A DNA stretch of 8,318 bases from Acidobacteriota bacterium (GCA_947478985.1 CANJYC010000067.1:1-8318); one strand, 5' to 3'. Shown: positions 1 to 6,542, counted from the stretch's first letter. The notes: generated by a model not told the origin, from the letters alone. Translations and numbers: made by a program.

Positions 1-42
1 GAATGCGACGCAACATGCTGGCACTCACTCTATCGACCAGGC

Positions 43-59
43 CTTACTGAAACCTTAAG
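43..59 (+). promoter_or_regulatory. Candidate response-regulator binding box (PmrA/QseB-like direct repeat)
   Basis: Two similar hexamers, CTTACT (43-48) and CTTAAG (54-59), are separated by five bases, giving an 11-bp repeat period. Winged-helix OmpR-family regulators bind such head-to-tail half-sites about one helical turn apart, and the PmrA/BasR and QseB group uses YTTAAK-N5-YTTAAK. The first half-site has one mismatch to that pattern. The box lies 25 bp before the regulator gene, where autoregulation is common. The match is short and could be chance, and I see no convincing -10 element after it. Confidence 0.4.
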
Positions 60-84
60 CGGCGAAATTGGCGCTACGCTTCTG

Positions 85-756
85 ATGATGACGCGCGTAT
101 TTCTTGTCGAAGACGACGACCGGCTGGGCCGGCAGATCACCGAGAGCCTGCGCGCCGCCGGTTTCGATGTTGCGTGGACTCAGCGCGGCGACGAGGCGCT
201 GGCCGCCGACTTCGCCGCGTTCGCCTTGGTCATCCTCGACCTGATGCTTCCGGGCGCCCACGGATTCGACGTGCTCAAGGCACTGCGTACCGAGCACCAC
301 CATGTGCCCGTGCTCGTGTTGAGCGCCAGGCCGGACGCAGCCGACAAGGTCCGCGCGCTCGAACTGGGTGCCGATGACTACATGACCAAGCCGTTCTGGC
401 CGGAAGAACTGCTGGCACGCGTTCGGGCGCGGCTGCGGAGGCCGGTACTCGCCAGCGACACCTACACGATGACCGCGGGTCCGCTCCGGGTCGACTTCAG
501 CGCGCGGCGCGTGACGGTTGACGGTGCGCCGATCGACCTGACGCGAGTCGAGTACGAGCTGGTCGCCGCGCTCGCGCGCCGGCCAGGCACCGCGATTTCA
601 CGAGGCTGGCTGGCTGAGCAAGTCCTGGATTCGTCCCGTGACGCGGACGAGCGAACGCTTGACGTCCACATGTCCCGGTTGCGGCGCAAGCTCGGCAACG
701 GCGGCGAACGAATCGCGACGGTCTGGGGCATTGGCTACCGGATGGACAACGCATGA
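85..756 (+). CDS. OmpR/PhoB-family two-component response regulator
   Basis: DNA-binding response regulator of 223 residues, a normal length for the OmpR/PhoB class. Residues 1-118 form the receiver domain: the acidic pair is E9/D10, the phospho-acceptor is D52 in ILDLMLPG, the switch residue is S80 and the conserved lysine is K102 in TKPF. After a short linker, residues about 132-221 form the winged-helix trans_reg_C domain, with the recognition region DERTLDVHMSRLRRKL and the terminal wing VWGIGYRM. All residues needed for phosphotransfer are present. Two consecutive ATG codons (85 and 88) are possible starts. No strong Shine-Dalgarno is visible, so the exact first residue is uncertain by one. 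The stop overlaps the start of the kinase gene by four bases, which identifies its partner. Its regulon cannot be read from sequence, though the nearby lipoprotein gene and its own promoter are obvious candidates. Confidence 0.96.
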   Translation: MMTRVFLVEDDDRLGRQITESLRAAGFDVAWTQRGDEALAADFAAFALVILDLMLPGAHGFDVLKALRTEHHHVPVLVLSARPDAADKVRALELGADDYMTKPFWPEELLARVRARLRRPVLASDTYTMTAGPLRVDFSARRVTVDGAPIDLTRVEYELVAALARRPGTAISRGWLAEQVLDSSRDADERTLDVHMSRLRRKLGNGGERIATVWGIGYRMDNA

Positions 757-2117
757 GCCTGCGCACGCGCTTCTTCGCGACCAGCCTGCTCATCGCGGTC
801 CCGCTGGCGATCGGGTGGTTTCAGTTCGACTCGCGCCTTCGCCTTGGGAACAAGGCGCAGGAACTCGAGCAGTCCGTCATGCGCGACATCTCCACGGGCC
901 TGCAGGCCCGATGCGAAGCCGACCCGCCGCGCGTCGGGCGGCCCGGCCGTGGCGGCGGTTCGCCTCAAGGTCCGCTGGGCCGTGGCGCGGTGCGCCGCGG
1001 TCGTGGCGCCTACGAGTTCTTCGCCTACGACGCCGCTGGGCGCCCCACCGCCTCAGATGCCCCGCCGCTGCCGGTGGACCGGGACGACACGGCCGCTTCA
1101 ACCTACAGGGCGGGATTGAATAGCGGCGTGGCGCTCGTCGTGCCGCTCGGTGGCGACGGGCCGTGCGCATTCCTGCTGGCCCGCATCCCTCCTCGTCCGG
1201 GTGAACTGCGCGATCAGCTTGCCGCGCTTGCGCTGGTGGTGCTCGGCGTGTTCATCGCGGCCTGGATCGCCGCCGGCCCGGTCATCTCGAGGCTGCGCCG
1301 TCTTGAGCAGGCCGTGCGGCGCGCCGCCGCATCCCACTATGCGGAGACCGTGCCGGTGGACGGGCGTGACGAGGTGGCGGCGCTCGCGGTGGCATTCAAC
1401 GAGGCTGGCTTGCACGTCCGGTCGCACGTGGTGAATCTGCAGGCCCGCGAAGATGCGCTTCGATCCTTTGTCGCGAATACCACTCACGATGTGGCGATCC
1501 CGCTCACCGTGCTGCAGGGGCATCTATCGGACCTTGAGCGCGCGCTCGCCGAGGTCCCCGATCACCGGGAGCACGTACGCGGCGCGGTGCAGGAGGCGCA
1601 CTACATCACCTCGCTCCTGAGAAATCTCGGCGCGGCGGCCGCGCTCGAGAATCAGGCGACAGCACTCGCGCTGTCGCAGGTGGACCTGTCGGCGCTTGTG
1701 GAACGTGTCGCGGACCGCCACCGCCCCATCGCGCGGGCGGCGGGCGTGGACCTGAACGTCGCCGTCCCCGAACGGCCGCTTCTCATTCAATCGGATCACA
1801 CGCTGCTCGAGCAGACGCTCGGCAACCTCGTGGACAACGCCATCCGTCACAATCGCTCGGGCGGACACGTGGCCGTCATCCTCGACCGGACCGGTATCGG
1901 ATTCGTCGTCTCGGTGACCGACGATGGCCCGGGCGTCACCGACGAGGAACTGGCCCACCTGACGACGCGCTGGTTCCGTGGATCGGAGGCGCGCACCCGT
2001 CGGCCGGACGGCACAGGACTCGGCCTGGCCATCGCAGCTGAATCCGCCAGGCGGCTTGGTTTGAGCCTGACATTTCATCGCCCCTCGGAAGGCGGGCTAC
2101 GCGCGGACATCCGCTGA
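753..2117 (+). CDS. Membrane sensor histidine kinase, partner of the upstream regulator
   Basis: Inner-membrane sensor kinase of 454 residues. A first transmembrane helix lies near residues 7-24 and a second near 156-177, with a periplasmic sensor of about 130 residues between them. That sensor contains a Gly/Arg/Pro-rich stretch (about 58-86) and two cysteines, C54 and C138, that could form a disulfide. A HAMP linker follows at about 175-230. The dimerisation/phosphoacceptor helix carries H245 in NTTHDVAIPLTVLQGHL. The ATPase domain shows the N box (LGNLVDNAIRHN, N358/N362), G1 (DDGPG, 390-394), an F-box-like WFRG (407-410) and G2 (DGTGLGLAI, 419-427). The H box has DVAIP in place of the usual ELRTP, but His and Pro are kept. 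Expression is translationally coupled to the regulator through ATGA. The signal sensed is unknown. The Gly/Arg-rich stretch might look like a frameshift, but predicted structure resumes in frame on both sides. Confidence 0.95.
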   Translation: MSLRTRFFATSLLIAVPLAIGWFQFDSRLRLGNKAQELEQSVMRDISTGLQARCEADPPRVGRPGRGGGSPQGPLGRGAVRRGRGAYEFFAYDAAGRPTASDAPPLPVDRDDTAASTYRAGLNSGVALVVPLGGDGPCAFLLARIPPRPGELRDQLAALALVVLGVFIAAWIAAGPVISRLRRLEQAVRRAAASHYAETVPVDGRDEVAALAVAFNEAGLHVRSHVVNLQAREDALRSFVANTTHDVAIPLTVLQGHLSDLERALAEVPDHREHVRGAVQEAHYITSLLRNLGAAAALENQATALALSQVDLSALVERVADRHRPIARAAGVDLNVAVPERPLLIQSDHTLLEQTLGNLVDNAIRHNRSGGHVAVILDRTGIGFVVSVTDDGPGVTDEELAHLTTRWFRGSEARTRRPDGTGLGLAIAAESARRLGLSLTFHRPSEGGLRADIR

Positions 2118-2266
2118 CCTCATCCGTTACGCCGCGCTCTCGTGTGGCGGGGCCGGCCACTTACAGTCTCGGCGGGTTCGTTGGCAGTTCTCGCTGACCG
2201 CCCAGGTTCGTTCTCACGATTCGCAACGACTTACCGCCGGCACGGGGCTTGCCCCCATAGGTAGTC
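2118..2266. other. Kinase-lipoprotein intergenic region with GGTTCGTT direct repeats
   Basis: This 149-bp gap has no coding signal. It holds two exact copies of GGTTCGTT at 2175-2182 and 2205-2212, spaced 30 bp apart start to start (about three helical turns), and a short inverted repeat GTGGC/GCCAC at 2144-2160. No clear -35/-10 pair is seen, although the gap is long enough for a promoter of its own in front of the lipoprotein gene. The repeats could be an operator for an unknown regulator or chance in GC-rich DNA. The hairpin lacks a T-tract, so I do not call it a terminator. Confidence 0.3.
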
Positions 2267-3070
2267 ATGACTCAACACCATCGTGCTCGTCATTCGAGCC
2301 GCTCCGCATCGGCGCTGCCCATTCTCGCGATCTGCACCGTGCTGCTGGCGGGATGCAGATCCGGCTCGATGCCGGCCGCCATGCCACTTGGCCCATCACC
2401 ACTCTCCAGCACCGGGACCTTCGCCGTGCAATCGGCGCTGCCCGCCGCCGGAACCGGCAGTGGGCTCAGCACACTTCTCAGCGCACGGCGCGGCAACGAC
2501 AACGCCGAGTTGCAGGTCGAGGGGCTGATTGTGGCTGCGACGGGTACCTGTCCAGCCCGATCGCTCACGGTGGGTACGGGCACCACGGCCGTGCGGACGA
2601 GCGTGCTCACGGAATTTCAGTCCGGCGTGTGCGAAGACCTGATCGTGGGCGCACGGATCCACGCCCGTGGACAGCGTGCACTTGACGGCTCCGTCGGTGC
2701 GACCCGCGTCCAGATCCAGGAACCGGCTCACCAGGACAACAGTCATGCCCAGGACAGCATGGAAAAGACGGAGGGCACCGTCACCCTCGCATCCGGGGCG
2801 TGTCCGACGCGTACGCTCACGGTGGGCACGGGACACGTCGTCGTGAACACAACTGTCACGACGACCTATAACGGTGGAACGTGCGCAGACCTGACCGTAG
2901 CCGCTCGCCTCAAGGTCACGGGAAGCCTCTCCCTCGATGGATCAATCGAAGCCACGCGTATCGACCTGAAGACGGCCGGCGACAATGACCTGGCCGATGG
3001 CGAAGCAGATGACGCGGCTGATGACTATGCTGATGATAACGGGCTGGATGCCACGGCTACGCTGCCGTAG
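2267..3070 (+). CDS. Predicted lipoprotein with two tandem DUF5666-like repeats
   Basis: A 267-residue exported protein of unknown function. A basic N-terminus (HHRARHSSR) and a hydrophobic core end in the lipobox LLAGC, predicting lipidation at C30. A Ser/Pro/Gly/Ala-rich linker leads to two homologous beta-rich repeats, about residues 82-151 and 167-235. Each starts with an EG(x)V-type strand, continues through (R/T)(S/T)LTVGTG and ends with a DGS(V/I)xATR strand, the general pattern of DUF5666. Each repeat has two cysteines exactly 27 residues apart (C95/C122, C179/C206), so an internal disulfide in each is likely. The C-terminal tail (238-261) is very rich in Asp and Glu and could bind cations. 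The ATG follows AGGTAG, a weak ribosome site. It lies downstream of a two-component system on the same strand and may be its target or accessory protein, which is inference. The family name is recognised by pattern only. Confidence 0.85.
   Translation: MTQHHRARHSSRSASALPILAICTVLLAGCRSGSMPAAMPLGPSPLSSTGTFAVQSALPAAGTGSGLSTLLSARRGNDNAELQVEGLIVAATGTCPARSLTVGTGTTAVRTSVLTEFQSGVCEDLIVGARIHARGQRALDGSVGATRVQIQEPAHQDNSHAQDSMEKTEGTVTLASGACPTRTLTVGTGHVVVNTTVTTTYNGGTCADLTVAARLKVTGSLSLDGSIEATRIDLKTAGDNDLADGEADDAADDYADDNGLDATATLP
2510..2971 (+). repeat. Intragenic tandem duplication in the lipoprotein gene
   Basis: The two repeat units lie at about 2510-2719 and 2765-2971, in register at 252 bp (84 codons). 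At DNA level the best conserved patch is CGCTCACGGTGGG, found from 2562 and again from 2814 and followed in each by a GGG-containing run with one difference. Elsewhere the copies have diverged, so the duplication is old enough for much of the sequence to have drifted while cysteine spacing and strand pattern were kept. Confidence 0.8.
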
Positions 3071-3080
3071 ACGGGACAGT

Positions 3081-3111
3081 CGTTCGCGGAGATCGCGGAG
3101 TAACGCGAGCG
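3081..3111. terminator. Weak hairpin between convergent genes
   Basis: CGTTCGCG (3081-3088) can pair with CGCGAGCG (3104-3111) to give an eight-pair stem with one G-U pair and a 15-nt loop. It fills most of the 42-bp gap between the stops of the lipoprotein gene and dapE. There is no U-tract on either side, so it would be an atypical, possibly bidirectional terminator. A shorter alternative stem, TCGCG/CGCGA, exists inside it. Confidence 0.3.
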
Positions 3112-3112
3112 C

Positions 3113-4123
3113 TCAGCCCACCAGGCGGTGGGTGAGCGCGGCGTAGAGTCCCACCACCTCGTGCAGCTCGTCGACGGAGACGTGCTCTTCGGAGGTGTGC
3201 GCCACGTGAATCGATCCTGGGCCGAGCAGGAGGGGCCGGCCCCAGGCCGTCAGCAGCGGCACATCGGTGGTGTAGGGAAAGACCGCGGTCTCGAACCCGG
3301 AGACGGTGTGCATCTGGACCGCCGGTATGTCGAGCACGTGCTCGATGGTAACCAGACCGTCGACGACAGCCAGCTGGCTGAACACGTCCGCGGCATCACC
3401 GACAATCCGGAAGAACAACTCGGCGGAGGCGTGCGGCGACACGACGTTCGGCGCCACGCCGCCGTCGATCACGCCGACCGTGTAGTGCGTGCGGCCGAGC
3501 AAGGGATCCTCTGGCAACGCCAGCCCGCGAATCACCATCAGCGCGTCGAGCAGCTTGTCGATGGCCGAGTCGCCCAGCTCGGGAAACGCCGAGTGGGCGG
3601 CGCGGCCTGCCGCGCGCAGCCGCACGCGGAGCACACCGCGCGTCGCCGCACCGAGCCGGTTGTCCGTCGGCTCACCATTGATCAGGTATCGCACACCCGC
3701 GGGCGCATGGGCGTTGGCCACACGCGCCCCGTCGCTGCCACGTTCCTCACCGACCACGAAGAGGAGCCCGATGCGCGACTCGCCCGCCGCGCGCACCTGT
3801 TCGGCCGCCACGACCTGTGCCGCGATGATGCCCTTGGCATCGCACGCGCCGCGTCCGAAGACGAGGCCGCGCTCTTCGCGGCTTGGAAAAAACGGCGGCA
3901 CGCAGTCGATGTGTGTGGAGAAGACGACGAGCGGCGGCACGCCCAGGTGCGCATAGACGTTGAAGCGGCCGTCGGTGACGGGCTGCTCGTCGACCGTGTA
4001 GCCACGAGCGCGGAGGTACTGCGCCAGCCACTGCGCCGCCTCGCCTTCCTTCCCGGTGGTCGAGTCGATGTCGACGAGCGCGCGGGTCAGCGCGACCGGA
4101 TCGAGGGGCCCTACCGGATCCAT
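3113..4123 (-). CDS. dapE: M20-family metallohydrolase, probable succinyl-diaminopimelate desuccinylase
   Basis: Last gene of the operon, predicted to hydrolyse N-succinyl-LL-2,6-diaminopimelate to LL-diaminopimelate and succinate in the cytoplasm. The 336-residue protein has the M20 two-zinc site: H71 and D73 in STHIDCVP, bridging D95 in RGACDAKG, catalytic E126 with E127 in VGEERGSD, E151 in NGEPT, and H309 near the C-terminus in HVAHTSEE. H177 in GRAAHSAF sits in the dimerisation domain. The protein is shorter than E. coli DapE (375). The start at ATG 4123 lies inside the 3' end of dapD (13-bp overlap). The frame stays open further upstream to 4399, but that stretch is out-of-frame dapD sequence, Arg/Ala-rich and unlike any M20 protein. 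M20 enzymes are hard to tell apart (DapE, ArgE, LysK, carboxypeptidase), so the substrate is assigned mainly from its position next to dapD. Confidence 0.85.
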   Translation of the reverse strand: MDPVGPLDPVALTRALVDIDSTTGKEGEAAQWLAQYLRARGYTVDEQPVTDGRFNVYAHLGVPPLVVFSTHIDCVPPFFPSREERGLVFGRGACDAKGIIAAQVVAAEQVRAAGESRIGLLFVVGEERGSDGARVANAHAPAGVRYLINGEPTDNRLGAATRGVLRVRLRAAGRAAHSAFPELGDSAIDKLLDALMVIRGLALPEDPLLGRTHYTVGVIDGGVAPNVVSPHASAELFFRIVGDAADVFSQLAVVDGLVTIEHVLDIPAVQMHTVSGFETAVFPYTTDVPLLTAWGRPLLLGPGSIHVAHTSEEHVSVDELHEVVGLYAALTHRLVG

Positions 4124-4956
4124 CGCTCGAGCTCGGTGCGCGCGTCGGTCTTCTCGTCGCGGTACTTGACGATGACCGGCGTGGCGAGCGACAGCCCCCA
4201 CTCCTTGCCCGCACCCACGGTCACGGCGCGCGCCCCCGGCACCACGACCGCGCCTTCCGGCACGACAAGCGGCTGCCCGGGCTCGGGCTTGATGATGCGG
4301 CTGTTCGGCAGGTCGTAGAGCGGCGTCGATCCGGTGATGATCGTGCCGGACGCCAGCACGGCGCGCCGCCTGACGATCGCCCCCTCGTAGATGCCGCAAT
4401 TGCCGCCGACGAGGACGTCGTCCTCGATGATGACCGGCATGGCCCCGACCGGCTCAATCACGCCGCCGACCTGCGCCGCCGCGCTCAGGTGCACCTTCCT
4501 GCCGATTTGCGCGCAGGAGCCGACGAGCGCGTGCGAGTCGACGAGCGTCCCCTCGCCGACGTAGGCGCCGATGTTGATGTACATCGGCGGCATGCAGATG
4601 ACGCCCGAGCCGAGATACGCGCCCTCGCGCACAGATGAGCCGCCGGGCACGATGCGCACGCCGGCGGCGGCATCGAAGGCCTTGAGCGGCATCGTGTCCT
4701 TGTCGAAGAAGGGCCAGCGACCCTTGCCGACGCCCATGTCGACGTTGTCGCCGAAGCGAAAGCCGAGCAGGATGCCCTGTTTGACCCAGACATTGACGCG
4801 CCAGCCCGTGGGCGACGCCGGGTCGGGCTCGGCGGCGCGGACGCGGCCCGCGGCAAGCTCCGTGCGGAGCCGCACAAACGCGTCCCGGGCGGCGTCACGC
4901 GGCGCGCTGCTCCCCTGCTCGAAGAGTGCGGTGATCGTGCCGGCGAGGTCGCTCAT
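4111..4956 (-). CDS. dapD: 2,3,4,5-tetrahydropyridine-2,6-dicarboxylate N-succinyltransferase
   Basis: Transfers succinyl from succinyl-CoA to tetrahydrodipicolinate, committing the pathway to the succinylase branch. At 281 residues it is close to E. coli DapD (274). The N-terminal helical region carries GWRVNVWVKQGILLGFR (51-67). A left-handed beta-helix of hexapeptide repeats then runs from about 100 to 245 and includes MPPMYINIGAYVGEG, LVDSHALVGSCAQIG and the VHLSAAAQVGGVIEP segment, all diagnostic of DapD. D140 matches the catalytic Asp141 of the E. coli-type enzyme. The position matching Glu189 is glycine (G188, in GGNCGIYEG), so this belongs to a divergent subgroup. It follows dapA by 15 bp, and dapA's TGA is in the same frame, so the ATG at 4956 is the first available ATG. 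An AGGG lies ten bases upstream. Its 3' end overlaps dapE by 13 bp. Confidence 0.95.
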   Translation of the reverse strand: MSDLAGTITALFEQGSSAPRDAARDAFVRLRTELAAGRVRAAEPDPASPTGWRVNVWVKQGILLGFRFGDNVDMGVGKGRWPFFDKDTMPLKAFDAAAGVRIVPGGSSVREGAYLGSGVICMPPMYINIGAYVGEGTLVDSHALVGSCAQIGRKVHLSAAAQVGGVIEPVGAMPVIIEDDVLVGGNCGIYEGAIVRRRAVLASGTIITGSTPLYDLPNSRIIKPEPGQPLVVPEGAVVVPGARAVTVGAGKEWGLSLATPVIVKYRDEKTDARTELERWIR

Positions 4957-4971
4957 CTCACATCCACCCTG

Positions 4972-5874
4972 TCAAATTCTGGCCGCGGCGCCAAGCATCT
5001 TGAGGTCCTGCATCACGTGCATGATCCGGTCGCGCGCGCCCGCGCTCGGCGGGACGAGCGGCAGTCGATAGACCTCTTCGAGCAGCCCCATCGCCGCCAT
5101 GGCCGCTTTCACCGGGATCGGGTTGGCCTCGACGAAGTTCACCTGGATGAACGGCAGCAGCCACGTGTGCAGCTTGCGGGCGGCCACGTAGTCGCCGCGC
5201 TCGCACAGCTCCACGATCTGCACCATCTCGGCCGGCATCGCATTCGAGGCCACGGAGATGATGCCGCGGCCGCCGATGGCCATCACCGCGACCGTGAGCG
5301 GGTCGTCGCCGCCGAGGAGCAGGAATTCCGCGCCGCACGCGGCGTAGACCTCGCACATCTGGATGACGTTGCCCGACGCTTCCTTGAGGCCGACGATGTT
5401 GGGGATCTCGGCCAGGCGCGCGACGGTCCTCACCTCGAGATTGACACCCGTGCGGCCGGGTACGTTGTAGAGCACGATCGGCAGGCCCGTGCTGCCGGCG
5501 ATGGCCTTGTAGTGCTCGTAGAGCCCGTCCTGCGTCGGCTTGCTGTAGTACGGCGTCACCGAGAGGATGCCGCCGACGCCCATCTGCTCGAATGCCCGCG
5601 TCAGCGCGATGACCTCGCGCGTGTCGTACCCGCCGGCACCGGGCAGCACCGGCACGCGGCCGGCGACCTCGTCGAGGACGATCTCCACACTGCGCAGCTT
5701 CTCGGCCTGGCTGAGCGTCGGCGCTTCGCCGGTCGTCCCGCAGGGCGACACGAAGTGCACGCCGGCGGCCACCTGGCGCCGCACCAGCAGCCGGACGGCG
5801 GCTTCATCTACCGCTCCGTCGCGCGTGAAGGGCGTGACGAGTGCGGTGCCGAGACCGGTAAGGGGAGTTCGCAT
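4972..5874 (-). CDS. dapA: 4-hydroxy-tetrahydrodipicolinate synthase
   Basis: Condenses pyruvate with aspartate semialdehyde, the first step dedicated to diaminopimelate and lysine. The 300-residue TIM barrel is of standard length. It has the pyruvate-binding motif GTTGE (46-50), the tyrosine pair in TPYYSKP with Y110, Y136 and R141 in YNVPGRTG, and the Schiff-base lysine K164 in VGLKEASG. The late NPIPVK motif (251-256) is also present. By alignment with E. coli DapA, residues of the lysine-inhibition site differ: S48, H53, H56 and N80 become A51, Q56, K59 and Y83, which suggests weak or no lysine feedback. The ATG lies two bases after the dapB stop, and a GAGG six bases upstream serves as ribosome site inside the dapB terminus, implying coupled translation. 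The NAL/DapA superfamily is broad, but these motifs and the operon make DapA the clear choice. Confidence 0.96.
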   Translation of the reverse strand: MRTPLTGLGTALVTPFTRDGAVDEAAVRLLVRRQVAAGVHFVSPCGTTGEAPTLSQAEKLRSVEIVLDEVAGRVPVLPGAGGYDTREVIALTRAFEQMGVGGILSVTPYYSKPTQDGLYEHYKAIAGSTGLPIVLYNVPGRTGVNLEVRTVARLAEIPNIVGLKEASGNVIQMCEVYAACGAEFLLLGGDDPLTVAVMAIGGRGIISVASNAMPAEMVQIVELCERGDYVAARKLHTWLLPFIQVNFVEANPIPVKAAMAAMGLLEEVYRLPLVPPSAGARDRIMHVMQDLKMLGAAARI

Positions 5875-5876
5875 GT

Positions 5877-6542
5877 TCAGCCTCGAAGAACGTCCTGCAT
5901 CGTGAACCAGCCGTGCCGCCCGACCACCCAGCGCGCGGCCACCAGCGCACCGGCCGCGAATCCGCGGCGATCGCGGGCTGTGTGCGTGAGCTCGATCGTA
6001 TCCGACGGGCCGTCAAAACCAATCGTGTGCGTCCCGGGAATGGCGCCCGCCCGGGTCGATGACACGTCGATGCCGCGACCGTAGCCGGCCGTCACCATCG
6101 CGTCGCGCAGCAGCAGCGCGGTGCCCGATGGTGCGTCGCGCTTGGCGGCGTGGTGCGCCTCATGCAGCCAGGCGCCATATTCCGCGTGCGGCTGCATCAG
6201 CCGCGCCGCCTCCTCCGCGATGCGCTGGAAGAGGTTGACCCCGAGCGAGAAGTTCGCCGACGCGACGACACCCAGTCCCGCCGCGGCCGCCTGCGCCTGG
6301 AGCGCGGCCGCCTGGCCACCCCAGCCGGTCGTGCCGACGACAACAGGCAGCCTGCGTTCGAGATACCGGGCGAAGTGTCCCTCCAGCGCATCTGCTGTCG
6401 AGAAGTCGATGGCCACGTCCGCCGGCGCCGACCAGCCGTCACGACCTACATCGACAATGCCGGACACCTCGAACCCGTACGCGGGCGCAAGCGTCTCGAT
6501 GAGCTGGCCCATCCTGCCGTAGCCAACGAGCAGCAGCTTCAT
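5877..6542 (-). CDS. dapB: 4-hydroxy-tetrahydrodipicolinate reductase, short form
   Basis: Reduces the DapA product to tetrahydrodipicolinate using NAD(P)H. The Rossmann motif is GYGRMG (7-12). The cofactor-side VVVGTTGW is at 67-74, and SANFSLGVN (95-103) joins the two domains. The catalytic and substrate-binding segment has H130/H131, K134 and DAPSGT (136-141), matching E. coli HH-x2-K-x-DAPSGT. The C-terminal interdomain segment ends in FTMQDVL. At 221 residues it is about 50 shorter than E. coli DapB (273). The missing parts lie after the second beta strand of the Rossmann domain and in the loop before the GTHTIGF segment. The region that holds Arg39 in E. coli (NADPH 2'-phosphate contact) is reduced to VDVGRDGW. 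Its ATG overlaps the lysC stop by four bases (ATGA), with a strong GAGGAG eight bases upstream inside lysC, so translation is coupled. Confidence 0.94.
   Translation of the reverse strand: MKLLLVGYGRMGQLIETLAPAYGFEVSGIVDVGRDGWSAPADVAIDFSTADALEGHFARYLERRLPVVVGTTGWGGQAAALQAQAAAAGLGVVASANFSLGVNLFQRIAEEAARLMQPHAEYGAWLHEAHHAAKRDAPSGTALLLRDAMVTAGYGRGIDVSSTRAGAIPGTHTIGFDGPSDTIELTHTARDRRGFAAGALVAARWVVGRHGWFTMQDVLRG

Noticed and set aside
638..1123. Overlapping plus-strand frame across the regulator-kinase junction, considered as evidence of a frameshift in the kinase
   Set aside because: The kinase frame gives a coherent first membrane helix before and a coherent sensor, second helix and HAMP after this part. 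The alternative frame is Arg/Ala/Pro-rich without motifs.
2144..2160. GTGGC/GCCAC hairpin after the kinase as a terminator
   Set aside because: Only five base pairs with a G-rich loop and no T-tract after it; weak for an intrinsic terminator.
2160..2234. CTTAC motifs at 2160 and 2230 as further response-regulator boxes
   Set aside because: They are single half-sites 70 bp apart, without the 11-bp tandem spacing seen before the regulator gene.
3128..4318. Plus-strand open frame (396 codons) opposite dapE and dapD
   Set aside because: No protein-like features or ribosome site; the opposite strand carries complete M20 and DapD motifs.
4124..4399. N-terminal extension of dapE by 92 codons
   Set aside because: The extension lies in dapD coding sequence in another frame and reads as Arg/Ala/Gly-rich nonsense. 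M20 homology starts only after ATG 4123.
5017..6084. Plus-strand open frame (355 codons) opposite dapA and dapB
   Set aside because: Same artefact: His/Arg/Asp-rich composition, no motif, antisense to two genes with complete catalytic residues.
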